Notes: generated by a model not told the origin, from the sequence alone. Counted from the stretch's first letter, positions 1 through 7,357 are shown. The stretch: DNA of 38,567 nucleotides from Brasilonema sp. UFV-L1 (GCF_012912105.1 NZ_QMEA01000059.1:1-38567), one strand, 5' to 3'. Translations and numbers: made by a program.

Positions 1-32
1 GTAAGGTATGAAGCGTCTTTAGAGAGTAGGAA

Positions 33-174
33 TGATATCAAGTTCGCTTAATCACTTATAAATCCCGAAATACCCCACCCGCCCTATCGGGCACCCTCCC
101 CGAGCTCGCGGGGAGGGTTGGGGAGGGGTAACACGAGGACTGCAATGATAACTAATCATCCGAACTTGATATGA
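33..174. repeat. MITE-like element with 12-bp terminal inverted repeats
   Basis: ATATCAAGTTCG at 35-46 is the exact inverse of CGAACTTGATAT at 161-172. Between the ends lies a GC-rich hairpin (CCCTCCCC at about 95-102 against GGGGAGGG at about 111-118). There is no coding capacity. A related element with ATATCATGTCCG ends lies at 7445-7545, so this is a dispersed cyanobacterial repeat family. Its function is unknown. Confidence 0.6.
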
Positions 175-196
175 GCCGCAGGGCACCGCATCTAGT

Positions 197-240
197 GGTG
201 CGTTACGCGTTGCTTTAACGCACCCTACAATTTAAGGTTT
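197..240. repeat. Dispersed hairpin repeat (GGTGCGTTA...TAACGCACC)
   Basis: GGTGCGTTA and TAACGCACC form a hairpin followed by CTACAATTTAAGGTTT. A close copy in the same orientation is at 7358-7400. The two copies bracket the precursor-to-parvulin cassette. This is a common type of dispersed repeat in cyanobacteria, so the bracketing may be chance. Confidence 0.6.
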
Positions 241-747
241 ACTTTATAAATCATCTCTTAGCTTGTAAACCCAAACAATTACCTGAAAAAGACAAAACTC
301 TTTGATTAATATCTGCTAAAGCTGTTATGAAAACTTGCTTTAGCTCAAAGCCTTCTAACTGTAGGAGATATGGTAGAGGTGGCATAATACCAATTCAAAA
401 TTCGCTGCCTACGGCACGCTACGCTAACATTCAATCCGGAAGAAAGCCTAAGATAACAAGGGTTTGGGAGTGTGTATCTGTCGCATTCTTTTTTCAAATT
501 GGCATAACTTATATTTAAATGTCCTCAACTAAAAACTTCAGACTGTTGGTATATTTATTTGTTGAACTTCTCACTTGTTGATGGGAATGCCTACGGCACT
601 TTCCGCAGTCCAGAAACCCGGTTTTTGCCAGAAACCGGGTTTCTCATTTTTCATTCGCGCAGCGGGCAAGGGAGGGCTTATGATTTAGGATTGCGATGTT
701 TGTGGAACTTCTCAATCTTTGACTGAATTTTAGAGACATAACACCTT
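241..747. other. Gene-free stretch upstream of the RiPP locus
   Basis: No convincing gene is seen. The 63-codon plus-strand frame at 327-518 has no ribosome-binding site and overlaps cyanobacterial filler repeats such as the CTACGGCACGCTACGCTAAC type. The only structure that stands out is the hairpin at 612-644. Confidence 0.5.
612..644. repeat. AGAAACCCGG / CCGGGTTTCT hairpin repeat
   Basis: The arms 612-621 and 635-644 are perfectly complementary (10 bp) around a 13-nt loop. Relatives of the same AGAAACCCGGTTTCT family occur at 21296-21310 and, degenerate, near 30790-30860. Confidence 0.6.
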
Positions 748-781
748 TAATTGTGCCTATAAAAGAGAGAAAAAAAGCTTG
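748..781 (+). promoter_or_regulatory. 34-bp conserved box, copy 1 (upstream of precursor 1)
   Basis: The box starts with TAATTGTGCC, has an A-rich middle and ends with AAAGCTTG. Copies of exactly the same length lie at 1833-1866 and, weaker, at 2885-2918. It ends 105 nt before the precursor 1 start codon. Position and conservation suggest a promoter or activator site; no factor can be named. Confidence 0.6.
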
Positions 782-886
782 AGTTTATGAGTTTTTTCAG
801 GAATGATATTATCAATGATTTCACCAGAAAGGTTTTATCATAGCCTGACTCAACCCACAATTTCTTTCGTTACGAGGACAAGAAAA

Positions 887-1120
887 ATGGCGATTATCAA
901 AATAGATGAACTGCGTCCCACTGGTGCTGAATTGTTCCAAGATTCTGAAAGCTTCCTCAATGAGTTAAGCGATTCGGAAATGTCAATTTTTGGAGGTAAG
1001 GACAAGGATAGTGATCCTACTGTTCTTAGTATAGACACCTATAGTATATCGATTTATTCGGAGAGTGTTATTACCAACTACTACGATGTAGATATTAAAA
1101 TTAAAGTGAAAAATAAATAA
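887..1120 (+). CDS. RiPP precursor peptide 1 (Ser/Thr-rich, Cys-free, double-glycine leader)
   Basis: Encodes a 77-residue peptide. The start at 887 is preferred over an in-frame ATG at 803 because GAGG lies 9 nt upstream and the resulting N terminus (MAIIKIDELRP) matches precursor 2. Leader residues 1-37 contain ELRPTGAELFQDSESFLNEL, probably the enzyme recognition region, and end in the exporter-type cleavage signal GG at 36-37. The 40-residue core has nine Ser/Thr and no Cys. Core residues 47-63 form the motif shared with precursors 2 and 3 (Ser/Thr at motif positions 2, 5, 7, 9, 12, 14 and 17). The C terminus is Lys/Asp rich. It is presumably phosphorylated and dehydrated by the products of the kinase and lyase genes downstream, then trimmed and exported by the C39 transporter. 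The modification is inferred; the peptide family resemblance is direct. Confidence 0.88.
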   Translation: MAIIKIDELRPTGAELFQDSESFLNELSDSEMSIFGGKDKDSDPTVLSIDTYSISIYSESVITNYYDVDIKIKVKNK

Positions 1121-1832
1121 AGCTTCTTCGCTGACATGAGAATACTTGTCATAGTTGTATTCTATGAAATAGTTAGATTTCAACTCCATTGTTGGCAGAC
1201 AATGCTGTTCAGTTAAAGTCTTTATTAAGATTGTCTGGATATAGAGACGCTTCAAATAGCTCGTCTCTACAAAGGCTATCGTTCTTAACAGTTATTTTAT
1301 CTGAACAGTATTGTTTTTATCGAGACATCATTTTCCCTGTATTACCATAAGGTAGAAATCGATTGTTTTGACGAGTCATTAAAATTTCATATCACCTGAT
1401 ATTGAGGTAGTCAAGAAATTTTTTTTAAAAATCTAATCTCTTTTGACTAAACGTAAACAAAGTAGAGACAATTCTTTAAGACTTACATAGAAACCAGGTT
1501 TTTCAAGTTTATCTGAAAAACCTGGCTATTGTTGTGTTTATATGTAAGTTTTCTTGTTGAATCATCTCTACTTTTTCTTTTTTGAATTTAAAAAGACAAA
1601 ATTTCTTCACTATAGTCTATTTCAGAGCTATGACTCAAACTTGCTTCCTGACTGAGATCTACAATTACATCAATAGATATCTCCACTTGAAGGTTTGCTC
1701 TCATTCATGAAACAGAAATATTCTAGTTCCACTGCCAAAACATCTTAAAATGTCATTTTGGTAAGTATTTTCAGCTTTTTTTTGATAAAAATTATTGTTA
1801 TCAAATATTTAAAATTGAAGACAAAATAACCA
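1121..1832. other. Intergenic region between precursors 1 and 2
   Basis: No further precursor was found on either strand; the 90-codon minus-strand frame at 983-1255 overlaps precursor 1 antisense and lacks family features. The region holds a short GTAGAGACG-type hairpin (1242-1249 with 1262-1269) and the large imperfect palindrome at 1459-1574. Confidence 0.5.
1459..1574. repeat. Imperfect 116-bp palindrome between precursors
   Basis: The outer arms AAAGTAGAGA (1459-1468) and TCTCTACTTT (1565-1574) are exact inverses. Nested inside, ACTTACATA pairs with TATGTAAGT, and CCAGGTTTTTCA (1494-1505) pairs perfectly with TGAAAAACCTGG (1514-1525). It is a foldback or MITE-like element, or a structured transcript region. 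Confidence 0.6.
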
Positions 1833-1866
1833 TAATTGTGCCAAAAAAGTAGATCAAAAAAGCTTG
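1833..1866 (+). promoter_or_regulatory. 34-bp conserved box, copy 2 (upstream of precursor 2)
   Basis: TAATTGTGCC at 1833-1842 and AAAAAAGCTTG ending at 1866 have the same spacing as copy 1 at 748-781. It ends 101 nt before the precursor 2 start codon, nearly the same distance as in copy 1. Confidence 0.6.
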
Positions 1867-1967
1867 TTTTTCTAACTGAAATCATTCATTATGAAATCAA
1901 GGATGAAACAAACAAATGTTAAATCCTTGCATCACCAAACACACTATTGTTTATCAGGAGAAAGAAC

Positions 1968-2201
1968 ATGGCTATTATCAAAATCTCTGAACTGCGTCCA
2001 GCTGGTTCTGAATTGTTCCAAGATTCTGAAAGCTACCTTAACGAATTGAACGAACAAGAAGTTTCCATGGCAATTGGTGGAGAAGGTGGAAGTGACGTTA
2101 CCAGTTCTGTGATCAGTATTAACTCTCAAACTGTATCACTTCAAACACAGAGCGTTATCACTCAAGTGAAAACAGATGTCACCAAAAACGTCACTTGGTA
2201 A
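1968..2201 (+). CDS. RiPP precursor peptide 2 (Ser/Thr-rich, Cys-free, double-glycine leader)
   Basis: Encodes a 77-residue peptide. The start at 1968 has a strong AGGAG site at 1956-1960; an in-frame ATG at 1947 is rejected because it lies upstream of that site. The leader (1-38) is almost identical to that of precursor 1 through ELFQDSESYLNEL and ends in IGG at 36-38. The 39-residue core has 14 Ser/Thr, no Cys, and ends in Val-Thr-Trp. Residues 49-65 carry the shared motif with Ser/Thr at positions 2, 5, 7, 9, 12, 14 and 17, and further Thr residues continue to the C terminus. Of the three it has the most dehydratable residues. It stands alone between two gene-poor stretches, so it probably has its own promoter (box at 1833-1866). 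Confidence 0.88.
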   Translation: MAIIKISELRPAGSELFQDSESYLNELNEQEVSMAIGGEGGSDVTSSVISINSQTVSLQTQSVITQVKTDVTKNVTW

Positions 2202-2444
2202 TCTATTTAGTATTTTTGAATGAGACATAGAGAGCAAGTAAATTAACTGTTTCATACATTTAAGTCTTGTTCTTCGCTGTTACTCACATTTGTACCTAAA
2301 TACAACATTGCACAAATTCGTAGCGTCATAGTTCGTAGTTGCGATGACTGCGCGCTCAGCGCAATTACAAAGCTTTATGGCGATACGAATTTATGAAATG
2401 CAGTACTAAGTTACTGGTACATATTAATGTGACTAGTCAAATAG
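2202..2444. other. Intergenic region after precursor 2
   Basis: No gene is seen. The sequence is AT-rich with one GC-rich patch (about 2345-2360) and leads to the hairpin at 2445-2469. Confidence 0.45.
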
Positions 2445-2469
2445 AATCGGAGCTGTTTCAGCTCCGATT
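2445..2469 (+). terminator. Hairpin between precursors 2 and 3
   Basis: AATCGGAGCTG (2445-2455) and CAGCTCCGATT (2459-2469) form an 11-bp perfect stem with a TTT loop. It is followed by ATTCTTAATAA rather than a clean U-tract, so it may be a partial terminator or an RNA-stabilising structure separating precursor 2 from precursor 3. Confidence 0.5.
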
Positions 2470-2556
2470 ATTCTTAATAATGAAGGATTTTAGTTCTCAG
2501 TCTGCAAATTAAATTATAGACAGTTCTTAAACCAAGTTCATGAAGAGAGGATTAGA

Positions 2557-2826
2557 ATGTCTAGCATTAAAATTTCTCAGTTACGTCGTCCAGTGGGTTC
2601 AGAACTATTCGAGGATACTGAAAGCTTTTTGCATGAGCTAACAAGCGAGGAGATTCGAGAGATTAAGGGAGGTTTGATAGTCAGTGTTGTTAGTGAAAGT
2701 ATGTCAATTTATACTCAATCACAAATAGTCATTCCGGTTAATGATCGTGCTATTTTTGCAGAAGATATTAGCCTAGATAACAAAACTGCTGCTCTGCTTC
2801 TAGAACAAAATATAAAGTTTATATAA
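2557..2826 (+). CDS. RiPP precursor peptide 3 (divergent, longer core, Cys-free)
   Basis: Encodes 89 residues; AGAGG lies 8 nt before the ATG. The leader keeps the family pattern (ISQLRRPVGSELFEDTESF, then HELTSEE) and ends in IKGG at 36-39. The 50-residue core has eight Ser/Thr and no Cys. Residues 42-58 match the motif of the other precursors, with all six fixed Ser/Thr positions kept (2, 5, 7, 9, 12, 14) and Val at position 17. Unlike the others, the core then continues for about 30 residues with acidic and aliphatic segments, so this member may have a C-terminal follower or a different product. It is the precursor closest to the modification operon. Confidence 0.82.
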   Translation: MSSIKISQLRRPVGSELFEDTESFLHELTSEEIREIKGGLIVSVVSESMSIYTQSQIVIPVNDRAIFAEDISLDNKTAALLLEQNIKFI

Positions 2827-2884
2827 AATCAACTGTAGTCTGATATTAAGAAGAGGGCAACTTGTTTTTTAGACACATCTGTGG

Positions 2885-2918
2885 GAATTATGTCTGAAAA
2901 ATAAATGCATAAAGCTTG
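2885..2918 (+). promoter_or_regulatory. 34-bp box, degenerate copy 3 (upstream of the kinase gene)
   Basis: AATTATGTC near the left end and AAAGCTTG at the right end have the same 34-bp spacing as the copies upstream of precursors 1 and 2. It ends 187 nt before the kinase start codon. It could coordinate the modification operon with the precursors. Confidence 0.45.
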
Positions 2919-3105
2919 ACTTGCTAGCTTCATTACCTTAAGGATAAAAGAAAGAGATAATCTCAAGCTTAGTAAAAGCTTTAGATTATATTTTTTTCAT
3001 AAAAATCTGTAAAAAACAGAAAGATTTTCCAATTTATACATTTTGGTGTTATCAAAAAATCAACACTAAAAAACCTGTTTTTGTATTTTTTGATAGTTTG
3101 AATTT

Positions 3106-4287
3106 ATGGCATTTGTATTAAGTTCTTTAAATGTTTTCGAGTATCTGATTAAGCAGGGACTCTGTTCTTCAGAAGCAGAGGCTCAGAGTAAAATAGAAAG
3201 AAAACACGCCAAAAACTTTAACTTGTTACTGAATTTGCCAGAGGGGCGTCAACTTCTTGTCAAGCAAGAACCTAGAGCTAAAGATGGTGAAACAGCAGGG
3301 GAGTTTTTACGAGAGTGGCGAATTCATGAATTTTTCAAAGAATTTCCAGAATTAAACGAGATTCGTGACTCAATTTCGGCTGCGCTCTATTTTGATGCCC
3401 AAGAGTCCATCATTGTTTTTAATTATTTGAATGATTACCGCGACTTAATCGATTTCTACGCCAAAGAAAATATCTTCCCGCCCGCAATTGCCACTGCCCT
3501 GGGTACTATTCTAGCCAAAATTCATCGCCTAACTTTTGAGCGTAAAGACTATCAAGAATTTTTCTCTGGAAAGCAAGAGGAAGTAACTGATGTCGCTCAT
3601 TTTTTGGTAAAAAGGTTGGAACGTATTGGTCCAGAAATGTTTGGTTTGGTTCCCGCTGATGGAATTAAATTCTTTGCTCTTTATCAACGTTATGACAGCT
3701 TGGGGCAAGCGATCGCAGAACTTGCTTCTTCTTTAAACTCCTGTTGTTTGACACACAATGACCTGAAGCTGAACAATATCTTATTGTCCACTCATTGGGA
3801 GCAGGCTGAATTTCAAGAGTCATCATCCGATAATAGCAAGCTGCGAATCATTGATTGGGAACGTTGCAGTTGGGGAGATCCAGCATTCGATTTAGGTTTT
3901 CTTATCGGTAGCTATTTACATATTTGGTTGGGCAGCTTGATGGCTGGTAAAGCGATGAGTATCGATGAATCTCTGCGCTTAGCAATAACTCCTCTAGAAC
4001 AATTGCAACCATCCCTGAGTGCTTTAGTGATTGCTTATTTGACCCACTTTGAAGAAATTTTAGATCGTCGCCCTGATTTCTTGCGACGAGTGGTGCAATT
4101 TTCGGGTTGGTCGTTGATTAGCATTATTCAAGCAACCCTTCAATACCAAAAATCCTTTGGCAATCGTGGGATTTGTATGCTTCAGGTGGCTAAGTCTTTA
4201 TTATGCCGTCCCGAACAATCCATCCCAACGATTTTTGGCAAGCAAGCATCAGAACTCACTCCCACAAGCTTCTCTCCACTCGCTTAA
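3106..4287 (+). CDS. APH-fold kinase, probable RiPP Ser/Thr kinase (LanK/TvaC-like)
   Basis: Encodes 393 residues with the aminoglycoside-phosphotransferase/choline-kinase fold. The N-lobe has a candidate ATP-binding Lys53 (LLVKQE). The C-lobe has the catalytic loop H217-N-D219 with N224, and the Mg-binding D250-W-E252 followed by GDPAFDLG. In class V lanthipeptide and thioamitide pathways a kinase of this fold phosphorylates core Ser/Thr and works with a HopA1-type lyase; the partner gene here begins at its stop codon (TAATG overlap at 4285-4289), which strongly suggests coupled translation and a complex. Substrates are inferred to be the three adjacent precursors. No strong ribosome-binding site is seen before the ATG. 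An antibiotic-resistance role is possible from fold alone but is unlikely in this context. Confidence 0.82.
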   Translation: MAFVLSSLNVFEYLIKQGLCSSEAEAQSKIERKHAKNFNLLLNLPEGRQLLVKQEPRAKDGETAGEFLREWRIHEFFKEFPELNEIRDSISAALYFDAQESIIVFNYLNDYRDLIDFYAKENIFPPAIATALGTILAKIHRLTFERKDYQEFFSGKQEEVTDVAHFLVKRLERIGPEMFGLVPADGIKFFALYQRYDSLGQAIAELASSLNSCCLTHNDLKLNNILLSTHWEQAEFQESSSDNSKLRIIDWERCSWGDPAFDLGFLIGSYLHIWLGSLMAGKAMSIDESLRLAITPLEQLQPSLSALVIAYLTHFEEILDRRPDFLRRVVQFSGWSLISIIQATLQYQKSFGNRGICMLQVAKSLLCRPEQSIPTIFGKQASELTPTSFSPLA

Positions 4288-5414
4288 TGACATACCAAGC
4301 ACCCATGCAACTATTAAATTCGCTGCAAACTCAACCACAAACTGCGCCTGATTTAGTGCAGACATCACTGCAAGATATCATAAATAAGCTGCAGATTGAA
4401 TCTCATGTGTGTATTCGTCATCCAGACTACAAACCCTTAGAGTTGCCATCTGAGGCTGTCGCGCGCTTTCAAAAATTGCCCTCTGATTTGCAGAATAAGT
4501 ATCTCAATGTGCAACTGCGTAATTTTCTTTACGGTACTTATTACAACGGTTCACTCAAACGTATCTTGGCATCAGATACAGATACAGATGATACGAATTT
4601 AGCACTGAACCAGAATTTAGAAGAGAATAACACTTTTTTAGGTGTAGATATAGCGTTTTATGACCGCTTGCATAAAAGCAATACCGGTGAAGGGTACTTT
4701 AGCCCCGGTTGGATAGTCGTAAAAGAAGAAACTGATGGGGCAATAGCGGTACAACATGGAGGATTGACACTGCATATCGAACGCGATCGCCATTTGCCAC
4801 CAGAAAACCAAACCGTAAATATAGGTGACGTGGTAGCCATCAAAATGCCCAAGAATTTGGTGCAAAGCGGCTTTTATATGGCAGTTAGCAATGCAGGATC
4901 CTATCGCGAAGCAAATATCGTACGCATTTACTTTAACTTAACAACTGAAGGCGCAGTTGCAGTCATGAATAGCTTAACTGCTGAACTGAACGCCATCCCA
5001 ATTCCCTTCAACTTTAAGGCGCTATACAACCCCCAAGATTATGGGCGTTACGACTCTGCGGTGCTTTATTTTGATAAAAACAAGTATGAAATTTTCCGTG
5101 CTGTACTAGAGAGAGTATACACACAAAATCAATCTCATTTTCAACCTGAAGTGCCTTTATTTACGAAGTTTCTTGCACCAGGATTAGCACTCGCTGAAGA
5201 ACCAGACCAAAAATTTGGAGAACAAGAAAGTTTTGGTATGAATCGTTGCCAAATAGTGGCGAATGCAATACTTGAAACTTGGCACCAAGGAGACAATTCT
5301 CCAGAAAGTCGGATGACATCAATTCAGCAACAATTCTCTTTGCTAAACATTGAATTGCAACGTCCTTATCTCAATGCCAGTTCTGAGGATATCTACACCC
5401 CGTTGAACTTATGA
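4287..5414 (+). CDS. HopA1-family protein, probable phospho-Ser/Thr lyase (LanY/TvaD-like)
   Basis: Encodes 375 residues. The start at 4287 overlaps the kinase stop by one base; an upstream in-frame ATG at 4203 would overlap the kinase by 85 bp and is rejected. Features fit the HopA1 effector family: RNFLYGTYYNGSL near 78-90, the segment with FYDRLHKSNTGEGYFSPGW (124-142), DVVAIKMPKN (181-190), FKALYN...YGRYD (243-256) and a late GMNRCQIVANA (317-327). Candidate catalytic residues by analogy with OspF/HopA1-type lyases are H129, K186/K189 and K244; this is inference. The expected reaction is elimination of phosphate from phospho-Ser/Thr to give dehydroalanine or dehydrobutyrine. It overlaps the next gene by 4 bp (ATGA). 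Confidence 0.78.
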   Translation: MTYQAPMQLLNSLQTQPQTAPDLVQTSLQDIINKLQIESHVCIRHPDYKPLELPSEAVARFQKLPSDLQNKYLNVQLRNFLYGTYYNGSLKRILASDTDTDDTNLALNQNLEENNTFLGVDIAFYDRLHKSNTGEGYFSPGWIVVKEETDGAIAVQHGGLTLHIERDRHLPPENQTVNIGDVVAIKMPKNLVQSGFYMAVSNAGSYREANIVRIYFNLTTEGAVAVMNSLTAELNAIPIPFNFKALYNPQDYGRYDSAVLYFDKNKYEIFRAVLERVYTQNQSHFQPEVPLFTKFLAPGLALAEEPDQKFGEQESFGMNRCQIVANAILETWHQGDNSPESRMTSIQQQFSLLNIELQRPYLNASSEDIYTPLNL

Positions 5415-6445
5415 AAATCACGAATCTTGTCCCCAATACTGAGCAAAAACCCGTCAACCAAGAGGATGAACTTGCCCTTGCTAACAGTAGATTCCCAAAG
5501 TCGGACTTACCTTTTTACCGCAAACTTGGGCGAACTGACTTAACGGTTAGTTGTTTGGGATTGGGTGGTGGTGGTCATATTTCCAGTGAAAATACCCTGT
5601 ACGCTTTTGATCAAGGAATTAATTACTTTTTCTATTCCAGTGATCTGCATCAATATCTATACAGTTCTATGCGAGAAGCACTCCGCAAATTATGCGGACG
5701 CGGTTCCTCGGTGCGCGAAAAGGTGGTTCTGGCAACTGTCACTTATATGATCAGAACTCCAGACACAGTAACCACTTATTTATTTGACCAGTTTGTAGAC
5801 TTGGGTATAGACTACGTTGATGTGTTTTTCTGGGGCTGGATTGATGAACATAATGCGAATTCTTTCGAGAAGTGCATCAGCGCCTCTAATGATATTCGGG
5901 GGCGTGATACGCTTTGTCAGCGAAACATAGAAAGAATGTTTGGCGTTTCAGAACGTTTGAAAAAAATGGGTGCTGTACGCTATATTGGTGCTTCTTTCCA
6001 CGACCACGATTTAGCACAGCAGTGGTTAAATAGTTCATTGTTAGATGTTGTCATGGTTAGGCATAACATTGCACATCGCACAGCTCAAAAAAAGGTTTTC
6101 TCTCATTTGGATGCGAAAGATCCACACCGCCCAGGTATCGTTACCTTTAAGTCAGCTGGTATGTTTAATGCATTATGGCATCCTCCAGCAGGCTTACCAT
6201 CTCAATGCTGGCAACCTTCAGTCCCAGATTTATATCGCTATTCCTTGAGTCAGAATTGTGTAGATGTGGCATTAGCTGGTTGGGAAAAGCGTGAACATAT
6301 AGACGCCGCGATTAAGGCTGTCCAAAAGGGTAAATTAACGCCTCAGGAAATAGAATACCTCAATTTATATGGCGACATGCATCGCAACCGCGTCAATATC
6401 CAAGAAGTTCCACCAGAAAAACTTTTTGTCCACAGTTCTAAATAG
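5411..6445 (+). CDS. Aldo/keto-reductase-fold protein lacking the catalytic tetrad
   Basis: Encodes 344 residues. The family is clear from FYRKLGRTDLTVSCLGLGGGG (35-55), RYIGASFHDHD (190-200) and GWEKREHIDAAI (290-301). The active site is not conserved. Where family members read GINFFDTA..Y, this protein reads GINYFFYSS (69-77), so the Asp is replaced by Phe. The Lys in the usual LATK is Val110 (VLATV). The His in the usual DLLYLH is Trp141 or Gly142 (DVFFWGW). It starts within the lyase stop codon (ATGA), so it is made together with the modification enzymes. It may be a structural partner, a cyclase-like scaffold, or a reductase with a rearranged site acting on dehydro residues. The function is unproven. 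Confidence 0.75.
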   Translation: MKITNLVPNTEQKPVNQEDELALANSRFPKSDLPFYRKLGRTDLTVSCLGLGGGGHISSENTLYAFDQGINYFFYSSDLHQYLYSSMREALRKLCGRGSSVREKVVLATVTYMIRTPDTVTTYLFDQFVDLGIDYVDVFFWGWIDEHNANSFEKCISASNDIRGRDTLCQRNIERMFGVSERLKKMGAVRYIGASFHDHDLAQQWLNSSLLDVVMVRHNIAHRTAQKKVFSHLDAKDPHRPGIVTFKSAGMFNALWHPPAGLPSQCWQPSVPDLYRYSLSQNCVDVALAGWEKREHIDAAIKAVQKGKLTPQEIEYLNLYGDMHRNRVNIQEVPPEKLFVHSSK

Positions 6446-6536
6446 CGCTGATCACTGATTCAAAAAAACCGGTTTTTTTTCTGATGTTAAAAACCCGAAT
6501 CGATAAATTTTACAATAAACACTCGTAAAAACCGCT

Positions 6537-7334
6537 ATGCACGATTTGGAAGAATCTTACAAAACAAAAGACCTTATTGCCCAATCGCAAAAAAATCAAG
6601 AATTTTCTTTACCAGAAATTCCTTCCGCAACAGAACAAGATGTGATTGCATATCTGCGTCGTTCTGCTAAATTTGCTGAAATGGCTGCTGCGACTGAACG
6701 GGATGCATTAATCTTATCCATTTGCGAAAAATTAGGAATTAATGTGTCCGAAGAAGAATGGCAAGAAGCTGGAGATGTTTTTCGCCAGAAACACAAGTTA
6801 TGGGGAATTGAAGAAACTTTGGCGTGGTTAAACCAGCAGCGTATTAGTGTAGAGGAATGGTCAGAAGGAATTAGAGTAGAACTTTTAGACAAAAAACTTA
6901 AAGAATATTTATTTGGTGCAGCTGTAGATGGTGAATATACCCTCAATCGCGATCGCTACGCAAGAGTAGCACTATCACAAATTCTAGTTCCTGATCTGGC
7001 AACTGCTTGGAAAATTGTTCAGATACTGCGCGAGGAACACACTTCTTTCTGTGCTTTAGCTTTGGAATACTCCAAGGGTAAAAAATCCCAAGAAAACGGT
7101 GGCTTTGTCGGTATTCGTTATGTAGTAGAACTCTTACCGGAAATTGCTGAAGCTATCAACAACGCGAAAGAAGGCGAAATCATTGGTCCGGTTCAAAGTT
7201 CATTAGGTTATCACGTTCTCAAAGTAGAAAAGTGGTTCCCCATTGAATTAAATCAAGAAGTCAGAGAGCAAATAATAAACGTATCATTTCAACTTTGGCT
7301 ACAAGCTTGGAAAGATACGAAACCTCTAGATTAG
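6537..7334 (+). CDS. Parvulin-type peptidyl-prolyl isomerase / foldase 1
   Basis: Encodes 265 residues. The N-terminal half is helical (about 30-135, SurA-like chaperone region). The C-terminal half is a PpiC rotamase domain (about 145-245) with NGGFVGIRYVVELLPEIAEAI, then EGEIIGPVQSSLGYHVLKVEKW. The first parvulin active-site His, normally in a HILV motif, is Gln here (SQILV), so isomerase activity may be weak and a chaperone or leader-binding role is possible. No signal peptide is seen, so it probably acts in the cytoplasm. It lies 91 bp after the AKR-like gene in the same direction. PpiC-like proteins next to HlyD and C39 exporters are a recurrent arrangement in cyanobacteria. Confidence 0.85.
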   Translation: MHDLEESYKTKDLIAQSQKNQEFSLPEIPSATEQDVIAYLRRSAKFAEMAAATERDALILSICEKLGINVSEEEWQEAGDVFRQKHKLWGIEETLAWLNQQRISVEEWSEGIRVELLDKKLKEYLFGAAVDGEYTLNRDRYARVALSQILVPDLATAWKIVQILREEHTSFCALALEYSKGKKSQENGGFVGIRYVVELLPEIAEAINNAKEGEIIGPVQSSLGYHVLKVEKWFPIELNQEVREQIINVSFQLWLQAWKDTKPLD

Positions 7335-7357
7335 ACAAGTGTATGTGTACAAATTAA

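Noticed and set aside
327-518. 63-codon plus-strand frame as a gene
   Set aside because: No ribosome-binding site, no recognisable domain, and it passes through dispersed repeat sequence.
983-1255. 90-codon minus-strand frame
   Set aside because: It overlaps precursor 1 antisense and has no family features; precursor 1 is strongly supported by its paralogues.
887-2826. Ordinary class V lanthipeptide (lanthionine) assignment
   Set aside because: All three cores lack cysteine, so thioether rings cannot form within them. The kinase and lyase families fit, the product class does not.
4203-4286. Upstream ATG for the HopA1-family gene
   Set aside because: It would overlap the kinase by 85 bp; the ATG at 4287 gives a TAATG coupling and a family-like N terminus.
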